From the NCBI RefSeq assembly GCF_030166655.1, contig NZ_CP126446.1:1-64000 (forward strand): a stretch of DNA of 64,000 bases. Direction: 5' to 3'. Made by a program: the position numbers and the translations under genes. Of this stretch, positions 45,720-58,575 are shown one piece after another (the stretch's first letter is position 1; each line of letters opens with the position of its first letter). Under the pieces are notes generated by a model. It did no database searches and was not told where the DNA came from. It saw nothing but the letters and a program-made list of their open reading frames with translations. The stretch comes from Pontibacillus chungwhensis (GTDB lineage: Bacteria > Bacillota > Bacilli > Bacillales > BH030062).

Positions 45720-45858
45720 ATTCCTTACATTGCTTTTAGATGAATGGCTAGCCCCTCAAATTAGTAACTTTCTTCAATCGGTCCAGGAAACAAAACAAGC
45801 CGTACAAACACAAAACTGAATATCTTACGTACATTATCATAGATCATAAAAGCTATTC

Positions 45859-45888
45859 GTATAAAACTAGGTTACATGGGACACACTA
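45859..45888 (+). promoter_or_regulatory. Candidate sigma-F/sigma-G promoter of csfB
   Basis: GTATA (45859-45863), 15 bp, GGACACACTA (45879-45888) resembles the forespore sigma-F pattern with one mismatch. In B. subtilis csfB is read from a forespore promoter. Confidence 0.4.
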
Positions 45889-45908
45889 ATCATACGGAGG
45901 TGGAGAAT

Positions 45909-46103
45909 ATGAAGGAAGAACAATCAATCTATGAAACTTGTGGTGTGTGTGAGTGCAGAAGAAAGAATGGCATTCATTTATATAACTTATTTATATGTAA
46001 GGACTGTGAGAGGGAAATTGTTCAAACGTCTCCCGAAGATCAACAGTATCAGTATTTCTTAAAGAAATTAAAAAATATAACCCAAACAAAGCAATATTCA
46101 TAG
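45909..46103 (+). CDS. csfB: Anti-sigma factor CsfB (Gin)
   Basis: A small zinc protein that blocks sigma-G (and sigma-E) at the wrong time or place in sporulation. It is 64 aa, the same length as the B. subtilis protein. Two zinc-binding pairs CGVC and CKDC flank the GIHLYNLFIC segment. The end FLKKLKNI is typical. The frame is open upstream to 45876, but ATG 45909 follows CGGAGGTGG and gives the family length. Its place after the rRNA operon and before yaaO is standard. Confidence 0.9.
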   Translation: MKEEQSIYETCGVCECRRKNGIHLYNLFICKDCEREIVQTSPEDQQYQYFLKKLKNITQTKQYS

Positions 46104-46115
46104 TATAGTGATACT

Positions 46116-46160
46116 AAGGTGTTTAGAAGGGAAAGGTCATTCCTTCTTGGCACCTTTTTT
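46116..46160 (+). terminator. Terminator after csfB
   Basis: AAGGTG and AGAAGG pair with CCTTCT and CACCTT, followed by a T-run. Confidence 0.75.
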
Positions 46161-46184
46161 ACATGAATGAGGAGGGTTTATCTT

Positions 46185-47636
46185 ATGTTGCAATCGCAAA
46201 CCCCATTATATACAGCACTACAGGAGAGGGCTGAACGAGACTACATTTCTATGCATGTGCCTGGTCATAAAAATGGGACTGTCATTCCTCATGCAGGCAA
46301 GCCTTTTTTTGAAAATATATTATCTATTGATATGACGGAGATTACTGGCTTAGATGACCTTCATCAGCCTGATGGAATTATTAAAGAGGCGCAGCAGCTG
46401 ACAGCAGAGTGGTTTAAAGCTAAGTCGTCCTACTTTTTAGTAGGAGGCAGTACTTCTGGAAATCTAGCTATGATTCTTGCGGCGCACAAGAAAGGAAAAC
46501 CTTTTCTTGTACAACGTAACAGCCATAAATCCATTATGCATGCTTTAGAATTAGCAGGTTCTAAGTCTATTTTTATTTCTCCACGCTACGAGCAAAACTA
46601 TAAGCGCTTTACAGGTCTTCATAAAGAAGAAGTACAAGAGGCATTAAACATGCAGTCTGATGTATCTGGACTCATTGTAACCTCACCAGACTATTTTGGA
46701 CATACGTCTGACTTGAAAGAGATCATTGAACTAGCACACTCTTATGATATACCTATATTAGTAGATGAAGCTCACGGGGTTCACTTCTCTCTACAACACC
46801 CCTCCATCCCGATGTCATCTTTGGATTTGGGGGCTGACGTAGTGGTCCAGTCGGCTCATAAAATGGCTCCAGCTATGACAATGGGGGCTTTTTTACATAC
46901 TAGTACAAATAGGATAGACAACAGCAAATTGACTCACTATTTACAAGTGTTTCAATCTAGTAGTCCTTCTTATCCAGTACTCGCTTCATTAGACCTGGCA
47001 AGGCATTACCTGGCTCACTTAGATAAAAGAGATATAGAAGCTAGTTTAGATTGGATTCATCAATTGCGCCTTTCACTTTCCAATTCAGACGTATGGACGC
47101 TCCTCCCTTTTGAAAACGGGGTAGATGACCCGTACAAGGTTACACTTCTTGTAAGAGAGGGGTTAGACCCAGATGAGGTTGCTGGGTGTTTAGAAGAGGA
47201 AGGTCTTTATCCTGAGTTAGTGGTGGGCCAACAGATTCTATTCACACTAGCTTTGACCCCTAATTATTCTGTTGCTCATTTAAACAGGTTGTTTAAGCGA
47301 GTCGAATCTAAATTAAAAGACAAGTACGATTTTAACCATGCTACAATAGAGAGAGTCGTTCATCCAGTTATAAATATGGTGCAACCCAACCCATACTCTT
47401 ATCAAGAATTAGAGGGTATGGAGGTGGAGTTTGTACCTTGGCACTTAGCTATTGGACGAGTAGCAAGTTCCTCGGTTACTCCGTATCCCCCTGGTATTCC
47501 ATTCATTATGAGGGGGGAACGTATCCTTAAAGGGCATGTAGAACGTATGGGTGAATTCATACGAAACGAGAAGCACATCCAAACGAGGGAAGCAGCTTAT
47601 CGGAAAGGGATTCACGTTTATATAGAAAGAGAATAA
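46185..47636 (+). CDS. yaaO: Orn/Lys/Arg decarboxylase family protein YaaO
   Basis: PLP-dependent, fold-type I decarboxylase of 483 aa. The motifs are MHVPGHKNG near the N-terminus, GGSTSGNLAMI for phosphate binding, DEAHGVHF, and the PLP lysine in QSAHKMAPAMTMGAF. The C-terminal Orn/Lys decarboxylase domain ends in the TPYPPGIPFIMRGE region. The substrate (lysine, ornithine or arginine) is not determined by these motifs. ATG 46185 after GAGGAGGGTTTATCTT is preferred to an upstream in-frame start. Confidence 0.92.
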   Translation: MLQSQTPLYTALQERAERDYISMHVPGHKNGTVIPHAGKPFFENILSIDMTEITGLDDLHQPDGIIKEAQQLTAEWFKAKSSYFLVGGSTSGNLAMILAAHKKGKPFLVQRNSHKSIMHALELAGSKSIFISPRYEQNYKRFTGLHKEEVQEALNMQSDVSGLIVTSPDYFGHTSDLKEIIELAHSYDIPILVDEAHGVHFSLQHPSIPMSSLDLGADVVVQSAHKMAPAMTMGAFLHTSTNRIDNSKLTHYLQVFQSSSPSYPVLASLDLARHYLAHLDKRDIEASLDWIHQLRLSLSNSDVWTLLPFENGVDDPYKVTLLVREGLDPDEVAGCLEEEGLYPELVVGQQILFTLALTPNYSVAHLNRLFKRVESKLKDKYDFNHATIERVVHPVINMVQPNPYSYQELEGMEVEFVPWHLAIGRVASSSVTPYPPGIPFIMRGERILKGHVERMGEFIRNEKHIQTREAAYRKGIHVYIERE

Positions 47637-47642
47637 AGGAGA

Positions 47643-48676
<1,034 letters not shown>

Positions 48677-48692
48677 TTAAGGAGATGATGAC

Positions 48693-49133
48693 GTGAAGAT
48701 CGGTCAAGACTTAAGGTCACAAATGGATTCTGCTCAAAAGAATATGAGACCGAACTCTAATGGTGCCAAAGGCTTTGACCAGATGGTTCAGTCTGAATCG
48801 CACAAGATGCGTCAGCAGGAATTGCATCGCTTAATGGGAGATATTACGAAACAAGGTGAGAAAGTTGCGCGCTTTCGTTCATTTAAGGACTTAGCCAGAT
48901 ACAAGCGCCTTGTAAAGTCATTTGTGCAGGAAGCTGTTCAGTATGGAATGAATTTAAATCAGTCCCACAGCTGGAATATGGATGGTCAAAGTAGAAAGCT
49001 TACACTCGTGAAGTCTGTGGATGACAAGTTAACTGAGTTAACAGATGAAGTAATGAACCAAGAGAAAAAATCCATTGATGTCTTAGGTATTATTGGAGAA
49101 ATTAAAGGTTTATTAGTGAACTTATATACGTAA
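48693..49133 (+). CDS. yaaR: YaaR family protein (DUF327)
   Basis: A 146-aa helical protein of unknown function, identical in length to YaaR of B. subtilis. The pattern includes FKDLARYKRLVKSFVQEAV and a C-terminal DVLGIIGEIKGLLVNLY. It starts at GTG 48693 behind AAGGAGATGATGAC and sits between darA and holB. Confidence 0.9.
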   Translation: MKIGQDLRSQMDSAQKNMRPNSNGAKGFDQMVQSESHKMRQQELHRLMGDITKQGEKVARFRSFKDLARYKRLVKSFVQEAVQYGMNLNQSHSWNMDGQSRKLTLVKSVDDKLTELTDEVMNQEKKSIDVLGIIGEIKGLLVNLYT

Positions 49134-49146
49134 GGTCGTGACAGGA

Positions 49147-50133
49147 ATGAACAAGTGGGCCGATATGATCGAGGTTCAGCCAATGGTTACGAAAATGTTA
49201 ACCAACAGTATTCAAAAAGATCGCATCTCTCACGCTTATTTATTTCAAGGTTCTAGGGGGACAGGGAAACTAGAGATGAGTTTATTGTTTGCCAAAAGTT
49301 TCTTTTGTCAGTTCCGTGAAGGAGTAGAACCTTGTCAAACATGTAAGGATTGTATTCGCATCGACTCCGGTAATCATCCGGATGTACACGTTATACAACC
49401 AGAGGGTCAATCAATTAAGAAAGAACAGATTCTTCATTTACAGAAAGAGTTTACCTATACGGGGTTAGAATCGAATCAAAAGGTATACATTGTAGAAGAC
49501 GCTGATAAAATGACAGCCAATGCAGCGAACCGATTGCTTAAGTTTCTCGAAGAGCCTAATCGTCAAACTGTCGCGATGCTTCTTACTGAAAATGGTCAGG
49601 CGCTGCTTGATACGATTCGTTCAAGATGTCAGATCATGGCTTTTCAGCCACTAAACGCGGAAAATGTAACGAAGCGTTTAATTCAAGAAGGGGTATCCGA
49701 ATCTTCAGCTCGTTTATTGAGTGCTCTAACCAATAACATAGATGATGCTCTTGAAATGAATCGTGATGACTGGTTTGCGAATGCGAGAAAGTTAGTGATA
49801 CAATTAATTGAAGTCCTTCAGGAAAAACCCAGCGAGGCTTTATTATTTGTTAACAATCAATGGATGGCTCATTTTAAAGACCGGGATGCCTTAAATCAAG
49901 GTTTAGATCTTCTTTCCTTATGGTTTAAGGACTTAGTGTACGAACATATCGGACTTGAGTCTTCTATTGTTTTTATTACAGAAAGGGAGCGCATTCGTAC
50001 AAGCTCCTATACATGGTCGAAGCCATTTGCTACGAATGCTTTGACCTATATTTTAGAGGCAAAACGTAAGCTAATATCAAATGTTCACCCAACCCTGGTG
50101 ATGGAACAACTCACGCTTCAAATACAGAGGTGA
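49147..50133 (+). CDS. holB: DNA polymerase III delta' subunit
   Basis: Clamp-loader subunit related to DnaX but without ATP hydrolysis. It is 328 aa. SRGTGK is a degenerate Walker A, the zinc cysteines are in PCQTCKDC, and SRCQ is the finger motif. A GTG at 49138 is also in frame (331 aa). ATG 49147 (MNKWADMIEVQP) fits relatives better. It ends 4 bp before ricT. Confidence 0.94.
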   Translation: MNKWADMIEVQPMVTKMLTNSIQKDRISHAYLFQGSRGTGKLEMSLLFAKSFFCQFREGVEPCQTCKDCIRIDSGNHPDVHVIQPEGQSIKKEQILHLQKEFTYTGLESNQKVYIVEDADKMTANAANRLLKFLEEPNRQTVAMLLTENGQALLDTIRSRCQIMAFQPLNAENVTKRLIQEGVSESSARLLSALTNNIDDALEMNRDDWFANARKLVIQLIEVLQEKPSEALLFVNNQWMAHFKDRDALNQGLDLLSLWFKDLVYEHIGLESSIVFITERERIRTSSYTWSKPFATNALTYILEAKRKLISNVHPTLVMEQLTLQIQR

Positions 50134-50137
50134 TTGA

Positions 50138-50965
50138 ATGGTTGAAGTAGTTGGTGTACGTTTCAAGCAGGCGGGAAAGATTTATTATTTTGATCCGGAT
50201 ACTTACCAAATTACAGACGACGATTATGTAATAGTTGAGACCGTTCGAGGAATCGAATTCGGTAAAGTCGTGATTTCGAGTAAACAGGTGGATGAAGAGG
50301 ATATTGTCTTACCGCTTAAGAAAGTCATCCGAATTGCGGATGAAAAAGATAAATTAGTTGTAACAGAGAACAAACAAAATGCGAAAGAGGCATTTGACGT
50401 TTGTGCTGATAAGATTATACAACATAAGCTAGATATGAAGCTTGTAGATGTGGAATATACATTTGATCGAAATAAAGTAATCTTTTACTTTACGGCAGAT
50501 GGTCGTGTAGACTTCCGTAACCTTGTGAAAGATCTGGCGTCTGTGTTTAAAACACGGATCGAGTTGCGTCAAATCGGCGTACGTGACGAGGCGAAAATGT
50601 TAGGTGGCATAGGTCCTTGTGGCCGAATGTTGTGTTGTTCTACCTTTTTAGGGGATTTTGAACCGGTTTCCATAAAGATGGCTAAAGATCAAAATCTATC
50701 GCTTAATCCTGCGAAAATTTCAGGCTTGTGTGGTCGCCTTATGTGCTGTTTGAAGTATGAGAATGATGATTACGAAACAGCGAAGAAGGAACTTCCTGAT
50801 ATTGGGGAAGATATTCGGACACCACATGGCCCCGGCAAGGTCGTTGGCTTAAACATCCTTGAACGTGTTATTCAAATAGAAATCCCTGATCAAGAACGAG
50901 TTATTGAATATACGCTAGAAGAGCTCATTCAAGAAGGTGCAGTACCAACGCAAGCCACAGAATAA
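50138..50965 (+). CDS. ricT: RicT (YaaT), PSP1-domain protein
   Basis: A 275-aa cytosolic protein, the B. subtilis length. With RicA and RicF it forms a complex that carries iron-sulfur clusters and supports RNase Y mRNA processing, biofilm formation and sporulation. The conserved cysteines are in [20 protein letters not shown] and [14 protein letters not shown]. The start overlaps the ribosome-binding context of holB's end (AGAGGTGATTGA). Confidence 0.95.
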   Translation: MVEVVGVRFKQAGKIYYFDPDTYQITDDDYVIVETVRGIEFGKVVISSKQVDEEDIVLPLKKVIRIADEKDKLVVTENKQNAKEAFDVCADKIIQHKLDMKLVDVEYTFDRNKVIFYFTADGRVDFRNLVKDLASVFKTRIELRQIGVRDEAKMLGGIGPCGRMLCCSTFLGDFEPVSIKMAKDQNLSLNPAKISGLCGRLMCCLKYENDDYETAKKELPDIGEDIRTPHGPGKVVGLNILERVIQIEIPDQERVIEYTLEELIQEGAVPTQATE

Positions 50966-50981
50966 TGGGGTGGATGTAAGC

Positions 50982-51329
50982 GTGAATAAAAAAGAAGTAT
51001 TTGAGCAAGTATCACATATGGAAGAACAAATCGGACAACTCTATCAACAATTAGGGGATCTAAAGAAACAACTGGTGGAGCTGTTAGAAGAGAATCAGCA
51101 CTTATCCGTGGAGAACCACCACCTAAGGCAACGTCTTGAGCAAGATCATGAACATTCTGAACAAAGCGAGTCAAAACAATCCGAAGCAAAGGGAGCTTTG
51201 GTAGGTGAAGGATATGATAACCTTGCTCGTTTGTACGAAGAGGGTTTCCATATCTGTAACCTCCATTTTGGGAGTCCCAGGGATGAAGATTGCTTATTTT
51301 GCCTATCATTTTTAAATAAAAAGAAGTAA
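50982..51329 (+). CDS. yabA: Replication initiation control protein YabA
   Basis: Restrains re-initiation by binding DnaA and the DnaN clamp, both encoded at the start of this window. It is 115 aa. An N-terminal leucine-zipper coiled coil covers about 5-60, followed by a charged linker. A C-terminal zinc site is made by HICNLHFG and DCLFCLSFL. It starts at GTG 50982; the longer in-frame start would overlap ricT. A hairpin follows. Confidence 0.95.
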   Translation: MNKKEVFEQVSHMEEQIGQLYQQLGDLKKQLVELLEENQHLSVENHHLRQRLEQDHEHSEQSESKQSEAKGALVGEGYDNLARLYEEGFHICNLHFGSPRDEDCLFCLSFLNKKK

Positions 51330-51333
51330 TGTT

Positions 51334-51362
51334 AGAGGCTGGTCCAAACGGAACAGCCTCTC
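51334..51362 (+). terminator. Possible terminator after yabA
   Basis: AGAGGCTG-TCC pairs with GGA-CAGCCTCT with one G/A mismatch around AAAC; the T-run is poor. Confidence 0.55.
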
Positions 51363-51400
51363 TATTTATCTTTACGGATGAATAAGGGAGTGAACCACCC

Positions 51401-52144
51401 ATGGTAAACTTACATGGAGATGAACGAATTGATTTTTTATTAGCAGAAGAGAATTTACGTATCATACAAAGCCCCAGTGTTTTCGCTTTTTCGTTAGATG
51501 CTGTTTTGCTTGCAAAATTTACGTATGTGCCGATTAAGAGAGGGAGGATTCTGGATCTTTGCACAGGGAACGGTGTTATCCCTTTCTTTTTGAGTAATCG
51601 GTCCCGTGCTTCCATTACAGGCGTAGAGCTCCAAGAGCGCTTATATGATATGGCTGTACGAAATACCGCATTGAATGGGTTAGAGGGCCAGATTCAGTTT
51701 GTCCATGGGGATCTTAAGGAGATGCCTTCTGAATTAGGGAATGGTCAATTTGATTTGGTTACCTGTAATCCCCCTTACTTTCCTACTCCAAAAGATGACT
51801 ATAAAAATGAGAATGAACATTTAGCGATTGCCCGACATGAGATTTACTGTACGTTGGAAGATGTTGTCTGGGCGTGCAGTCGCTTAACGAAGTCAGGAGG
51901 AAAGATCTCCATGGTTCATCGGCCTGGTCGTCTTCCGGATTTAATTTCTCTTTACCGCAAGTATCAGGTAGAGCCTAAACGAATTCAACTTGTCTATCCT
52001 AAGCCAGGTAAAGAGGCGAATATGGTTTTAATAGAAGGAGCGCGAGACGGGAAGCCAGATCTTAAAGTTTTACCTCCACTCTATATCTATCAAGAAAACG
52101 GGGAGTACTCGGACGAGATGAGGAAGATTCTCTATGGAGAATAA
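51401..52144 (+). CDS. trmN6: tRNA1(Val) (adenine(37)-N6)-methyltransferase
   Basis: SAM-dependent methyltransferase YabB, 247 aa. The SAM motif [14 protein letters not shown] and the adenine-N6 catalytic motif NPPYF (in [10 protein letters not shown]) are clear. Assignment to TrmN6 is by family. It starts a tight group with yazA and rsmI, whose reading frames overlap: yazA begins 11 bp before its stop. Confidence 0.9.
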   Translation: MVNLHGDERIDFLLAEENLRIIQSPSVFAFSLDAVLLAKFTYVPIKRGRILDLCTGNGVIPFFLSNRSRASITGVELQERLYDMAVRNTALNGLEGQIQFVHGDLKEMPSELGNGQFDLVTCNPPYFPTPKDDYKNENEHLAIARHEIYCTLEDVVWACSRLTKSGGKISMVHRPGRLPDLISLYRKYQVEPKRIQLVYPKPGKEANMVLIEGARDGKPDLKVLPPLYIYQENGEYSDEMRKILYGE

Positions 52145-52436
52145 TGAACATACGGTTTATATGCTCCGTTGTAAAGACAACACAATCTACACGGGCTACA
52201 CAAATCACTTAGAGAATCGCTTACGTATGCATGAGGAAGGGAAAGGGGCAAAATATACGAGAGGACGTGGGCCTTTCACTCTCCTTTATTGCGCTTCTTT
52301 TTCTTCAAAGCGTGAGGCCTTGCGTGAAGAGTATCGAATCAAGCAGCTGACACGTATTCAAAAAGAACGACTTATTAATTCAGATCAGAAAGGTATGGCA
52401 GATCATGAAGACTCAAAAAAGCTTTCAAAATCCTGA
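52134..52436 (+). CDS. yazA: GIY-YIG domain protein YazA
   Basis: A 100-aa protein made of a GIY-YIG nuclease fold, as in UPF0213 ([16 protein letters not shown], with R in LENRLRMH). Members may act in DNA or RNA repair, but the role is unproven. It overlaps trmN6 by 11 bp at its start and rsmI by 32 bp at its end. Confidence 0.92.
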   Translation: MENNEHTVYMLRCKDNTIYTGYTNHLENRLRMHEEGKGAKYTRGRGPFTLLYCASFSSKREALREEYRIKQLTRIQKERLINSDQKGMADHEDSKKLSKS

Positions 52437-53277
52437 AGATCAGCAGGGAGAACTTTATATTGTCCCTACACCCATTGGTAATTTAGAAGATATTACGTAT
52501 CGGGCTTTGCGCATCTTAGGAGAAGTGGATGAAATTGCAGCAGAAGATACGAGGCAAACGAAGAAATTATTAACTCATTTCGACTTGCATACCCCCCTTA
52601 CTAGCTATCACGAACATAATAAGTTTAACCGGGAAGCGCACCTTTTAGAAGCATTGCAGAATGGAAAGAAAATAGCCATTGTGAGTGATGCAGGAATGCC
52701 TGGAGTATCTGACCCGGGTTTTGAGATCGTAAAGCGTGCGATAGAAGAGGACATTTCGGTTATTGTACTGCCTGGTGCAAATGCTGCTCTTTGTGCCCTA
52801 GTTGGTTCAGGTTTAGATACGACTCGTTTTTCTTTCTATGGCTTTTTACCTCGTAAGAAGAAAGATCGGAAAGAGGAACTTGAAAGGTTAAGCAAGAGTG
52901 CGCAGACGCTTGTTTTTTATGAGTCTCCTCATCGTTTGAAAGAAATGTTAAAGGCCTTACATGAAGGGTTTGGTGATAGGCAAGTCGTATTAGCTCGTGA
53001 GTTAACCAAAAAATATGAGGAATATATCAGAGGAACAGCTTCTGAAGTATTAGATTGGGCTCAATCTGAACAGGTTCGCGGTGAGTTTTGTATTATTGTT
53101 GAAGGTAGCACGGGTGAAGAAGAAGACAGTGAGACCAACTGGTGGGATAATTTATCCCTTGAGGAGCATGTCGAACGCTATATAGAAGAGGGAAAGTCAT
53201 CAAAGGACTCTATTAAACAGGTGGCACTGGATCGAAAAATCTCTAAGAGAGATGTTTACCAAGCTTATCATACGTAA
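52405..53277 (+). CDS. rsmI: 16S rRNA (cytidine(1402)-2'-O)-methyltransferase
   Basis: Methylates the ribose of C1402 in the ribosomal decoding centre. It is 290 aa. The tetrapyrrole-methylase fold has YIVPTPIGNLEDIT, EDTRQTKKLL, VSDAGMPGVSDPG and LPGANAAL. It is the last gene of the trmN6-yazA-rsmI overlap group, before a terminator shared with the convergent abrB. Confidence 0.96.
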   Translation: MKTQKSFQNPEDQQGELYIVPTPIGNLEDITYRALRILGEVDEIAAEDTRQTKKLLTHFDLHTPLTSYHEHNKFNREAHLLEALQNGKKIAIVSDAGMPGVSDPGFEIVKRAIEEDISVIVLPGANAALCALVGSGLDTTRFSFYGFLPRKKKDRKEELERLSKSAQTLVFYESPHRLKEMLKALHEGFGDRQVVLARELTKKYEEYIRGTASEVLDWAQSEQVRGEFCIIVEGSTGEEEDSETNWWDNLSLEEHVERYIEEGKSSKDSIKQVALDRKISKRDVYQAYHT

Positions 53278-53280
53278 TAA

Positions 53281-53306
53281 AAAACCCCCGCTTACCGCGG
53301 GGGTTT
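53281..53306. terminator. Bidirectional terminator between rsmI and abrB
   Basis: AAACCCCCGC pairs perfectly with GCGGGGGTTT around TTACC. Confidence 0.85.
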
Positions 53307-53329
53307 GTCGTCTCTTTTTTATCTCTATA

Positions 53330-53617
53330 TTAGTCTACTTTGTTATTTAAGCTATTTTGAATCTCGTTCATTAATTCTTTTGCACCTTCTGGGCTAAGAA
53401 CTAATTTTCCGTTAGCAAGGCTCATGTTGCTCTCAGAAACCTCACCTGTAACGTGACAAGTCATGTTAGGCTTGTATTTTTTTAATACGATGCGATCGTC
53501 ATCCACGTAGATTTCAAGCGCATCCTTTTCATTGATTCCTAGAGTACGGCGTAATTCGATAGGAATTACCACGCGACCCAGTTCGTCTACTTTACGTACA
53601 ATACCAGTTGATTTCAT
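53330..53617 (-). CDS. abrB: Transition-state regulator AbrB
   Basis: Global DNA-binding repressor of stationary-phase genes. It is 95 aa. The N-terminal swapped-hairpin domain (MKSTGIVRKVDELGRVVIPI) is nearly identical to B. subtilis AbrB, and a C-terminal multimerisation part follows. ATG 53617 follows AGAGGAGC; a longer in-frame start at 53635 would run into that site. A consensus promoter with two Spo0A boxes stands upstream, so Spo0A-P probably represses it as in B. subtilis. Confidence 0.96.
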   Translation of the reverse strand: MKSTGIVRKVDELGRVVIPIELRRTLGINEKDALEIYVDDDRIVLKKYKPNMTCHVTGEVSESNMSLANGKLVLSPEGAKELMNEIQNSLNNKVD

Positions 53618-53655
53618 GTGTATTGCTCCTCTCACTCAAAATATTTTTCTTTATC

Positions 53656-53714
53656 TTCGTCATGTTTCGACATTCTATACCTCATATAGTACCAGTGATT
53701 CCCATGGATGTCAA
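53656..53714 (-). promoter_or_regulatory. abrB promoter with two Spo0A boxes
   Basis: On the minus strand TTGACA (53709-53714), 17 bp, TACTAT (53686-53691). Downstream lie TGTCGAA (53666-53672) and TGACGAA (53656-53662), two 0A boxes exactly 10 bp apart, one helix turn. They cover about +7 to +24 of the transcript, the arrangement by which Spo0A-P blocks abrB. Confidence 0.85.
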
Positions 53715-53749
53715 TTCTTTTATTTGCCAAATACAACAAAAAATTAACA

Positions 53750-56244
<2,495 letters not shown>

Positions 56245-56253
56245 CTAGAACGT

Positions 56254-56293
56254 TAAGGGTACTCTATACAAGTAGGGTGCCCTTTTTTTCTTT
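56254..56293 (+). terminator. Terminator after metS
   Basis: AAGGGTAC pairs with GTGCCCTT (one wobble), followed by TTTTT. Confidence 0.7.
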
Positions 56294-56328
56294 CTATTGG
56301 TTAACAATAGGGAGGGAGCGTGATCATT

Positions 56329-56356
56329 TTGAACACTTATAGACTGGTGTTACAAT
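56329..56356 (+). promoter_or_regulatory. Promoter of tatD
   Basis: TTGAAC (56329-56334), 16 bp, TACAAT (56351-56356), 33 bp before the start codon. Confidence 0.7.
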
Positions 56357-56388
56357 ACAACTAAACGATCGATAAAGGAGTCAGTGAC

Positions 56389-57159
56389 ATGCTGTTTGAT
56401 ACACACGTACATTTGAATGCAAGACAATTTGAAGAAGACCGAGAAGAAGTCATTAAGCGTGCTCATGAGGCAGGCGTTGAGTATATGGTTGTCGTTGGGT
56501 TTGACCGGGAAACGATTCCATTAGCTATAGAGATCGCAGAATCTCACGAGAATATTTATGCCGCCGTGGGGTGGCATCCAGTGGATGCCATTGATATGGA
56601 AGATTCGGATTTAGAGTGGATTGAAGAGCTAGCAGCACATCCTAAAGTAGTTGCTATCGGAGAGATGGGCTTGGACTATCACTGGGACAAATCACCTGCA
56701 GATGTCCAAAAGGAAGTGTTCAAAAAGCAAATTCAACTTGCTAAGAAAGTGCAAATGCCTATTATTATTCATAACCGTGAAGCCACACAGGATATTGTGG
56801 ATCTTCTAAAAGAGGAAAAGGCTGAAGAAGTAGGTGGCATTATGCATTGCTATAGCGGTTCAGTAGAGATTGCCAAGGAGTGTATAGAAATGAACTTCTA
56901 CATTTCCTTAGGAGGTCCGGTGACCTTTAAGAATGCTAAAAAGCCAAAAGAAGTGGCAGAAGCTATTGATTTAGATCATTTACTTGTAGAAACAGATTGT
57001 CCTTTCCTAGCTCCTCATCCAAACCGCGGAACGCGGAATGAGCCGGCATACGTGAAACTTGTGGCAGAGCAGGTAGCCGAATTAAAAGGAATTTCGCTCG
57101 AAGAAGTTGGACAAACTACGACAAGAAATGCCTTTAAACTCTTTAAACTTGACCAATAA
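56389..57159 (+). CDS. tatD: TatD family metal-dependent nuclease YabD
   Basis: A 256-aa TIM-barrel hydrolase that acts on DNA in characterised relatives. The metal ligands are HVHLN at the N-terminus, IGEMGLDYH, IIHNRE, HCYSGS and ETDCPFLAPHP. The order metS-tatD-yabE-rnmV-rsmA is conserved in Bacillaceae. The start follows AAAGGAGTCAGTGAC. Confidence 0.95.
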   Translation: MLFDTHVHLNARQFEEDREEVIKRAHEAGVEYMVVVGFDRETIPLAIEIAESHENIYAAVGWHPVDAIDMEDSDLEWIEELAAHPKVVAIGEMGLDYHWDKSPADVQKEVFKKQIQLAKKVQMPIIIHNREATQDIVDLLKEEKAEEVGGIMHCYSGSVEIAKECIEMNFYISLGGPVTFKNAKKPKEVAEAIDLDHLLVETDCPFLAPHPNRGTRNEPAYVKLVAEQVAELKGISLEEVGQTTTRNAFKLFKLDQ

Positions 57160-57179
57160 AATGTACACGTACTAGAATA

Positions 57180-57293
57180 ACGGGAAAATCATGGCAGGTT
57201 ATGTACACATCTGTCGCGATTTTTCCGTTTCTTTTTGAAAAGGGAGCAGGTATAGTAAAAGGAGCCAAGGTGATTGAATGGGTCCTTTTTCCA
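57180..57293 (+). terminator. Two terminator-like hairpins after tatD
   Basis: ACGGGAAAATC/GATTTTTCCGT (57180-57230) ends in TTTCTTTTT. AAAAGGAGCC/GGGTCCTTTT (57257-57291) follows before the yabE promoter. Confidence 0.65.
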
Positions 57294-57310
57294 TTTCTGC
57301 CGTTAATCAT

Positions 57311-57339
57311 TTGACAGATGTTGGTGCGGTGGATATAAT
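57311..57339 (+). promoter_or_regulatory. Full-consensus sigma-A promoter of yabE
   Basis: TTGACA (57311-57316), 17 bp, TATAAT (57334-57339): both hexamers are perfect and the spacing is optimal. Confidence 0.88.
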
Positions 57340-57368
57340 ACACTGCGTAGAAAAAAGGAGGCAGAAGC

Positions 57369-58547
57369 GTGAAAAAAATAATCGCGTTGGTCGCAAGTGC
57401 CCTTATGTTTTTTGCCTTACTTGGGAGCTTAGGGTTTGAAACTACCAAGGCAGAAGTACAATTAAGCACGAATAAAGAAACAAAAACCGTGCGTACTCAT
57501 GCTGGTACGGTGGAAGACCTGTTAAACGACCAAGGAATAAAAGTAGAACCACATGATGCATTATCACACAATCTTAACGATACAATTACTTCAGGAATGA
57601 ATATAGACTATCAATCTGCTAAACAGATCACTGTGAAAGTAGATGGTAACACTCAACAATACTACACTACAGCCGATACAGTACAACAGCTATTCAAAGC
57701 AGAAGGCATCTCTATTAAAGAGCGTGACAAAGTGTCCCACGAACAAGCATCTTCTCTGAAAGATGGAATGGAAATTCAAGTTCAAAAGGCATTTAAGGTC
57801 GCTTTAAATGATGGCGGTGAAACTTCTGAAATATGGACAACGGCTAACACCGTAAATGATTTCTTGAAACAACAGGCTATCTCTCTTAACGAACTGGATC
57901 GTTTAAAACAAAAAGAGTCCGCTTCATTATCTAAAGATCAAAATGAAGTGACGATTACTCGTGTTGAGAAGGTAACAGATGTTGTTGAAGAAACGGTGGA
58001 TTATGCTGTCGTAAAACGTAACGACAAATCCTTGGCAAAGGGTAAAGAGAAAGTTGTTCAAAACGGTGAAGAGGGCCAAGTTGTAAAGCAATATGAAGTC
58101 ACGTTAGAAAATGGCGAAGAAGTGGACCGTAAACTTGTGAAAGAAGAAAGTAAAAAGGACAGTAAGGATAAGATTGTTGCCATTGGTACGAAGGTGCAGC
58201 AAGTTCAGTCATCCCAACCTCAAATTTCTCGTAGTAACAGTTCATCGGGCGTTCAAAAGACATTATACATGCATGCAACAGCTTACACGGCCTACTGTGC
58301 CGGGTGTAGTGGTGTAACATCAACAGGGATTAATCTGCGTGCAAATCCAAATCAAAAAGTCATCGCTGTAGATCCGAATGTTATCCCATTAGGATCTAAA
58401 GTATGGGTTGAAGGTTATGGGTATGCTATTGCAGGAGACCAGGGCTCAGCAATTAAAGGAAATCGCATTGATTTATTTATGTCTAGTAAAAGTGCTGCAA
58501 ATAGCTTTGGTCGCAGAAATGTTCAGGTAAAAGTATATGGAAAGTAG
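57369..58547 (+). CDS. yabE: YabE-type cell-wall protein (DUF348-G5-3D domains)
   Basis: A 392-aa secreted protein. The signal peptide covers about 1-28. Three DUF348 ubiquitin-like repeats begin near VRTHAGTVEDLLNDQGI, YTTADTVQQLFKAEGI and TTANTVNDFLKQQAI. A G5 domain (about 200-275) is followed by a serine-rich linker and a C-terminal 3D domain (about 300-392) with DPNVIPLGSKVWVEG and the three Asp residues. The 3D domain is the lytic-transglycosylase-like catalytic part of Rpf/Sps-type muralytic enzymes. It starts at GTG 57369 behind AAAGGAGGCAGAAGC, from a consensus promoter, so strong vegetative expression is expected. Confidence 0.93.
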   Translation: MKKIIALVASALMFFALLGSLGFETTKAEVQLSTNKETKTVRTHAGTVEDLLNDQGIKVEPHDALSHNLNDTITSGMNIDYQSAKQITVKVDGNTQQYYTTADTVQQLFKAEGISIKERDKVSHEQASSLKDGMEIQVQKAFKVALNDGGETSEIWTTANTVNDFLKQQAISLNELDRLKQKESASLSKDQNEVTITRVEKVTDVVEETVDYAVVKRNDKSLAKGKEKVVQNGEEGQVVKQYEVTLENGEEVDRKLVKEESKKDSKDKIVAIGTKVQQVQSSQPQISRSNSSSGVQKTLYMHATAYTAYCAGCSGVTSTGINLRANPNQKVIAVDPNVIPLGSKVWVEGYGYAIAGDQGSAIKGNRIDLFMSSKSAANSFGRRNVQVKVYGK

Positions 58548-58548
58548 A

Positions 58549-58575
58549 GCAGGGGTTTCATACCTCTGCTTTTTT
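58549..58575 (+). terminator. Terminator after yabE
   Basis: AGCAGGGGT pairs with ACCTCTGCT (one wobble), followed by a T-run. Confidence 0.8.
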
